A DNA stretch of 7,940 bases from Mailhella sp. (GTDB lineage Bacteria > Desulfobacterota > Desulfovibrionia > Desulfovibrionales > Desulfovibrionaceae), in NCBI GenBank assembly GCA_017411945.1, contig JAFQPD010000044.1:1-7940 (forward strand), written 5' to 3'. Both the position numbers and the translations under genes were made by a program. Positions 5,551 through 7,940 of the stretch are shown piece by piece. How positions within the stretch are numbered: position 1 is the stretch's first letter; each line of letters begins with the position of its first letter. Below the pieces are notes generated by a model that was not told the DNA's origin, searched no databases, and saw only the letters and a program-made list of their open reading frames with translations.

Positions 5551-5579
5551 TGGCAGAGTTTGGAAAAACGGGCTATCAT
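5550..5579 (+). promoter_or_regulatory. Candidate sigma-70 promoter of the DUF4125 gene
   Basis: GTGGCA (5550-5555) and TATCAT (5574-5579) are spaced by 18 bases and match the consensus at four and five of six positions. The start point would be near 5586, giving a leader of about 30 bases. It would let the gene be expressed independently of the DUF533 gene, whose stop is 156 bases upstream of the DUF4125 start. Confidence 0.4.
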
Positions 5580-5615
5580 GCCTCCCTCAACTTATAGAAA
5601 AAGAGGAATGCCTTT

Positions 5616-6242
5616 ATGGATAGACCGCAACTCATCGACTCCGTATGCAAATACGAATGGGATATGTTCTCCGCCGTGAACAATAACGGCGGCAAGGCCA
5701 GCTGCCAGAACGACGAAGCCTTCTTCAAGAAGATGCGCGTATGCCAGTTCGCCGGATGGAGCGACGATATGCTCGCATCTTATCTGGTGGACCTTGTAGA
5801 GGCTGCCGCCGCTGAGCGCAACCTGCCCATGGAAAAGTACGCGTGGATGATGGAAAGCACCCATCCCGCCGAATTCGAGCAGATCCGTTCCAGCCTTCCC
5901 GAACTGAGCGCGGAACAGCTCCAGCTCATAAGCCAGCTCGTTCAGGTGCAGGTGGCCATGGAAGCCGAGGTGGACAAGGCTTACCCCTACATGCGTGCGA
6001 ACGGCCGTCCTCTCCGCAAGGAACACGATACCCCGTATGTGACCTCCTTCGAGACCTACCTCGAAGGCGAGCTCAAGACCTATTCCCTCGATACCCTCCA
6101 TGCCTACGCCCACCATGTGGCCGAACTGTACGAGCAGGGGGGCAACCTCGCCCTTCTGGTAGCCGAAGCTACGGCCAAAGCCTACGGCTTCGAATCCCTC
6201 GATGCCTTCGAGGCTTTTGCCAAGAGCAAGGCCGGTGCGTAG
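5616..6242 (+). CDS. DUF4125 family protein
   Basis: The protein has 208 residues, no signal peptide and no membrane segment. The N-terminal region is what I recognise as DUF4125: LIDSVCKYEWDMFSAVNNNG (6-25), GKASCQNDEAFFKKMR (26-41) and CQFAGWSDDMLASYL (43-57). The remainder is mainly helical, with an acidic stretch and YGFESLDAFEAFAKS (190-204) at the C-terminus. It contains three cysteines (C11, C30, C43), all in the conserved N-terminal third. The ATG at 5616 has an AGAGGA ribosome site. A candidate promoter with a flanking dyad lies upstream and a strong bidirectional terminator follows, so it is probably a single-gene unit. The function of the family is unknown. I suspect a functional association with DUF4037, which is also encoded in this window, but that rests on memory and must be checked. 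Confidence 0.82.
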   Translation: MDRPQLIDSVCKYEWDMFSAVNNNGGKASCQNDEAFFKKMRVCQFAGWSDDMLASYLVDLVEAAAAERNLPMEKYAWMMESTHPAEFEQIRSSLPELSAEQLQLISQLVQVQVAMEAEVDKAYPYMRANGRPLRKEHDTPYVTSFETYLEGELKTYSLDTLHAYAHHVAELYEQGGNLALLVAEATAKAYGFESLDAFEAFAKSKAGA

Positions 6243-6263
6243 GCGAGAGTCGAAAACGAAGAA

Positions 6264-6297
6264 AAAGCCCGACAGTTTTCAGATGCTGTCGGGCTTT
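6264..6297. terminator. Bidirectional intrinsic terminator
   Basis: AAAGCCCGACAG (6264-6275) pairs with CTGTCGGGCTTT (6286-6297), a perfect 12-bp stem with a 10-base loop. Plus-strand transcripts from the DUF4125 gene meet T-rich sequence (TTTCGTTT) after it. Leftward transcripts of the Sel1 gene, which ends at 6328, meet a T5 run on the minus strand. The hairpin therefore serves both convergent genes. Confidence 0.93.
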
Positions 6298-6327
6298 CGT
6301 TTATCTTGATGGTGGCTGGAATGGCGT

Positions 6328-6852
6328 TCAGGGTTTTGCCGTTCCAGCAGGCTGGGCTTCAGCCATCTGCTCTTTCAGCTTTTCCAGTCGGGCTTTGGCT
6401 TCAGCGTGATTTTGTGCCGCTGCTTTTTCGTACCAAGCAATGGCTTTTTCCAAGTCCTGCTTTACGCCCAGTCCCTTTTCATAGAATTCGCCCAAACGGA
6501 ACTGAGCGGGAGCAGCCCCCTGGATGGCGGCCTTTTCGTACCACATCGAGGCTTTTTCGAGGTCGCGTTCGACATTATCCCCCTGCTCATAGATCGCGGC
6601 TAAGGACAGCTGGGCTACCAGATGCCCCTGAAGGGCGGCCTTCTCGTACCATTCACGCGCCTTGTGAGGGTCGACTTCTATGACATCCGACTCAGCGCCG
6701 GTGGTGTAGAGGAGACCGAGGAGAAACTGCGAGCTTGCCAGGCCGCTTTTGGCTTCTCTCATGACGGTGTAAGGGTTCAGCGCATGGGCAGCTTCATAGG
6801 ATGCCGTGATGCTCATGATACACAGGAGGATGGAAGCCAGCAGTTTTTTCAT
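6328..6852 (-). CDS. Exported Sel1-repeat protein
   Basis: This is a 174-residue protein with a type I signal peptide: MKK, a hydrophobic core (LLASILLCIMSI) and a probable cleavage site after AHA at residue 24. The single cysteine at 11 is inside the core without a lipobox, so it is not predicted to be a lipoprotein. The mature part carries Sel1-like (SLR) repeats: WYEKAA occurs three times at 68-73, 104-109 and 140-145, exactly 36 residues apart, each in the pattern xxKAxxWYEKAAxQG. Sel1 repeats are protein-protein interaction solenoids; exported ones often act in envelope adaptation, but no partner is visible here. The frame extends ten codons further upstream to 6882. ATG 6852 is preferred because AAGGAGA lies just before it and the signal peptide starts there. 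The C-terminus is Lys/Glu-rich and then Ala/Pro (AEAQPAGTAKP). It converges on the DUF4125 gene. Confidence 0.88.
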   Translation of the reverse strand: MKKLLASILLCIMSITASYEAAHALNPYTVMREAKSGLASSQFLLGLLYTTGAESDVIEVDPHKAREWYEKAALQGHLVAQLSLAAIYEQGDNVERDLEKASMWYEKAAIQGAAPAQFRLGEFYEKGLGVKQDLEKAIAWYEKAAAQNHAEAKARLEKLKEQMAEAQPAGTAKP

Positions 6853-6882
6853 GAGGTTCTCCTTTAGGGCAGGAATAGCCAT

Positions 6883-7142
6883 TAGGCGCAGTGTTTGTGA
6901 TAATATACACGTTTTGCTGAAAAAAAACTAGAGGTGAAAGGATGGAGGGATGGAAAAATCAGGAGTTTTTTGTGTAAAAAGAAGAGGAGATATGCTTTGG
7001 CAGAACAGGAATGTTCTCCGTTCCCTTCTCTGAGCTGTTCTTAGTCTCCTTGGGGAGATATCGTGGAGCTTTGGCGTTTATCCTGCCTTGCCACGTCTTT
7101 TCTCGTCACCTCGCTGTCTTCGTCCGATATCGTTCTGCAGGC
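6883..7142. other. A/T-richer non-coding stretch, no convincing gene
   Basis: This interval has no open frame of useful length. It is richer in A/T and T/C tracts than the flanking genes. Its left end must hold the Sel1 promoter; AT-rich TATATT/TATTAT sequence (about 6900-6907, minus strand) could be a -10 region, but no good -35 is seen. Small hairpins are AGAACA-ggaa-TGTTCT (7002-7017) and TCTCC-ttgg-GGAGA at about 7046-7059. The octamer GATATCGT occurs twice. A 27-codon frame at 6950-7033 is too weak to call. It could hold a small RNA or be the decayed remains of a gene. Confidence 0.4.
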
Positions 7143-7171
7143 TTGAAACCGAATCTGAACTGCGTTATTTT
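7143..7171 (+). promoter_or_regulatory. Candidate promoter of the small membrane-protein gene
   Basis: TTGAAA (7143-7148) and TATTTT (7166-7171) are separated by exactly 17 bases, with five and four consensus matches. Initiation near 7178 would give a leader of about 45 bases before the GTG at 7223. This supports the small frame downstream being expressed. Confidence 0.45.
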
Positions 7172-7222
7172 TTGAGTATCTTTTTCAGTCACTTCTCACT
7201 TCCATGAAAGGAGAGGGCAGGC

Positions 7223-7423
7223 GTGTTTCCGTTTATATTTTGGACTGCTGTCATTATGGTGGGGTTCGCTGTTCTTTGCTTCCTCACGGGCGTTACTACG
7301 AGGAACGCCTCGGTAATGGCGTGGTCTCTGCATATGTTTGCCTGTATCGTCAAATTAGCAGTGTGCCTTGTTCTGCTGTTTGGCTGTTTTGTGGTCTTGT
7401 CTGTGCTGGGATTTTTTAAATAA
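7223..7423 (+). CDS. Possible small two-helix membrane protein
   Basis: This is a 66-residue frame starting with GTG, preceded by AAGGAGAG (about 7207-7214). The product is very hydrophobic. Two likely transmembrane helices lie at residues about 3-23 (FPFIFWTAVIMVGFAVLCFL) and about 39-64 (ACIVKLAVCLVLLFGCFVVL is its core), joined by a short polar loop (TTRNAS). No family is recognised. Four cysteines are within or next to the helices. Ribosome site, a well-spaced upstream promoter and a coherent two-helix pattern argue for a real gene. The short length, non-ATG start, lower GC than its neighbours and lack of a clear terminator argue for caution. An overlapping frame from ATG 7204 lacks a ribosome site and is less plausible. 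It stands alone between the Sel1 gene and ssrA. Confidence 0.5.
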   Translation: MFPFIFWTAVIMVGFAVLCFLTGVTTRNASVMAWSLHMFACIVKLAVCLVLLFGCFVVLSVLGFFK

Positions 7424-7530
7424 GTATAATAAAATCAGTCTGAAAAATATCTCTCTCGACAGAGATCTCACTTGCTCTCGTGGGCTTCAAGGCGTTGAGT
7501 TTCATAGGTGTTTCACCTCAAAAGCAGTAG
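7424..7530. other. Short intergenic stretch before the ssrA terminator
   Basis: No gene is seen. It starts with an AT-rich TATAATAAAAT sequence (7425-7435) without a matching -35, followed by two small hairpins: ATCTCT/AGAGAT (7449-7466) and AGGTG-ttt-CACCT (7506-7518). Neither has a T run typical of a rightward terminator. Confidence 0.4.
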
Positions 7531-7576
7531 TAAAAAAGAAAGCCTGACAAGCACTTATCGCGCTTTGTCAGGCTTT
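7531..7576 (-). terminator. Intrinsic terminator of ssrA
   Basis: Downstream of the tmRNA 3' end on the minus strand, AAAGCCTGACAA (7576-7565) pairs perfectly with TTGTCAGGCTTT (7550-7539). The stem is followed by CTTTTTT (7538-7532). A 14-base loop separates the arms. The stem is symmetrical enough to slow rightward transcripts too, although the plus-strand T run (TTTT at 7574-7577) is short. Confidence 0.9.
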
Positions 7577-7589
7577 TCTCATCGACTTT

Positions 7590-7940
7590 TGGTGGAGGCG
7601 GCGAGAGTCGAACTCGCGTCCGAGAAAGGTCCACGCAAGGCCTCTACAGGTTTAGTCTGCGTACGAGTTTTCGCCTCAGGAGATGCCCGCAGACGGGCTT
7701 CCGTCAGTTATCCTTCCGCAAGCTCCTCGCCCGCATCCCGGAGGGAAAAGATGCGAGCCAGCCCAATGGGTTTGACACCTCGGCGGCGTATCAGGCTTCA
7801 GCCGCTCCGGCGTGACGACCGAGGTCGTCAGGGTGCCCTGCTGCTTAGGCAGCGTAGGCGTAGTCGTAATCGTTGTTGGCAATTACTTTTATGCCGCTTT
7901 TAACGAGGCCAGCGGCGCCTCGACCTGCAACCATGGCTTC
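7590..7940 (-). ncRNA. ssrA: tmRNA (transfer-messenger RNA), 5' end cut by the window edge
   Basis: tmRNA with SmpB rescues stalled ribosomes: it is charged with alanine, adds a degradation tag to the nascent peptide and supplies a stop codon. The 3' end, ending CCTCCACCA at 7590, carries a tRNA-like T arm (CGCGAG-TTCGACT-CTCGC) and a genomically encoded CCA. The tag frame reads GCC at 7880-7878 through TAA at 7847-7845 and encodes ANNDYDYAYAA. This ends in the AA that ClpXP-type proteases recognise and is of the Desulfovibrio type. Stem-loops between the tag and the T arm account for the usual pseudoknots. The window's last bases align with E. coli positions just after the D-loop region, so about 30 bases, including the 5' acceptor strand, lie beyond 7940. 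The small-protein frames over this interval are artefacts of the RNA gene. Confidence 0.97.
7845..7880 (-). other. tmRNA tag-peptide reading frame (ANNDYDYAYAA)
   Basis: Eleven sense codons and TAA sit inside ssrA. The resume codon is GCC (Ala). The tag is rich in Asn, Asp and Tyr and ends YAYAA. The upstream GTAATT bases occupy the position of the resume-setting element. Confidence 0.93.

Noticed and set aside
5551..5564. Sigma-54 promoter (TGGCA...TTTGG) upstream of the DUF4125 gene
   Set aside because: The -12 element lacks the GC of the TTGC consensus at the required spacing, and a sigma-70-like pair fits better.
4701..5579. Minus-strand open frame (292 codons) opposite the DUF533 gene
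   Set aside because: It covers the DUF533 gene and its intergenic flanks and has no family resemblance. The plus-strand gene has a ribosome site and a TerB-like domain.
6950..7033. 27-codon frame beginning MEKSGVFCVK in the gap upstream of the Sel1 gene
   Set aside because: The nearest GGAGG is only one base from the ATG, no family or structural pattern is visible, and the length is within chance for this region.
7590..7625. A stand-alone tRNA gene at the T-arm/CCA sequence
   Set aside because: The T arm and CCA belong to the tRNA-like domain of tmRNA; no anticodon arm is adjacent and the tag frame lies upstream.
7508..7903. Plus-strand open frame (131 codons) over the ssrA region
   Set aside because: It lies across the ssrA terminator and the tmRNA, and the sequence there is explained by RNA structure and the tag frame.
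1..7940. CRISPR array, insertion sequence, phage genes or defence system
   Set aside because: No regularly spaced direct repeats, transposase or integrase motifs, or terminal inverted repeats were seen on either strand. The only protein-level repeats are TPR and Sel1 units.

Overview
The window looks like a chromosomal core segment of a deltaproteobacterial sulfate or sulfite reducer of the Desulfovibrionaceae (Desulfovibrio, Bilophila or Mailhella type). The best evidence is the tmRNA at the right edge, which encodes the tag ANNDYDYAYAA, a Desulfovibrio-type tag as far as I recall. The coding DNA is GC-rich with strong GC bias at third codon positions, and the DUF4037, DUF4125 and DUF533 protein types fit. 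No database search was possible, so the family is an inference.

Layout. 1-298 (minus): the start of a class II fructose-bisphosphate aldolase gene that runs off the left edge. 558-2221 (plus): an OB-fold/HD-domain nuclease of the YhaM type, overlapping a thymidylate kinase gene (tmk) by 16 bases and closed by an intrinsic terminator at 2227-2261. 4562-2284 (minus): a four-gene unit in transcription order, made of an Rrf2-family regulator with three clustered cysteines, an unrecognised 109-residue protein with six cysteines, a DUF4037 protein with a nucleotidyltransferase-like motif, and a kinesin-light-chain-type TPR protein translationally coupled to it. 4737-5459 (plus): a DUF533/TerB-like protein divergent from rrf2. 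5616-6242 (plus): a DUF4125 protein. 6852-6328 (minus): an exported Sel1-repeat protein that shares a bidirectional terminator with the DUF4125 gene. 6853-7222: an A/T-richer stretch without a convincing gene. 7223-7423 (plus): a possible two-helix membrane protein. 7590-7940 (minus): ssrA (tmRNA), lacking about 30 bases of its 5' end, with its terminator at 7531-7576.

How the genes fit together. The left half is housekeeping: glycolysis/gluconeogenesis, RNA or nucleotide turnover, and dTTP supply. The middle is the least understood part. Its gene order suggests that an Rrf2 sensor, probably iron-sulfur or redox responsive, controls its own gene together with a Cys-rich protein and a putative nucleotidyltransferase/TPR pair. 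A DUF4125 gene, which may be functionally linked to DUF4037, lies about 2 kb away. No mobile element, CRISPR array, rRNA or ordinary tRNA was seen. The tmRNA 3' end is a known type of integration site, but no integrase or duplicated att sequence is visible here.
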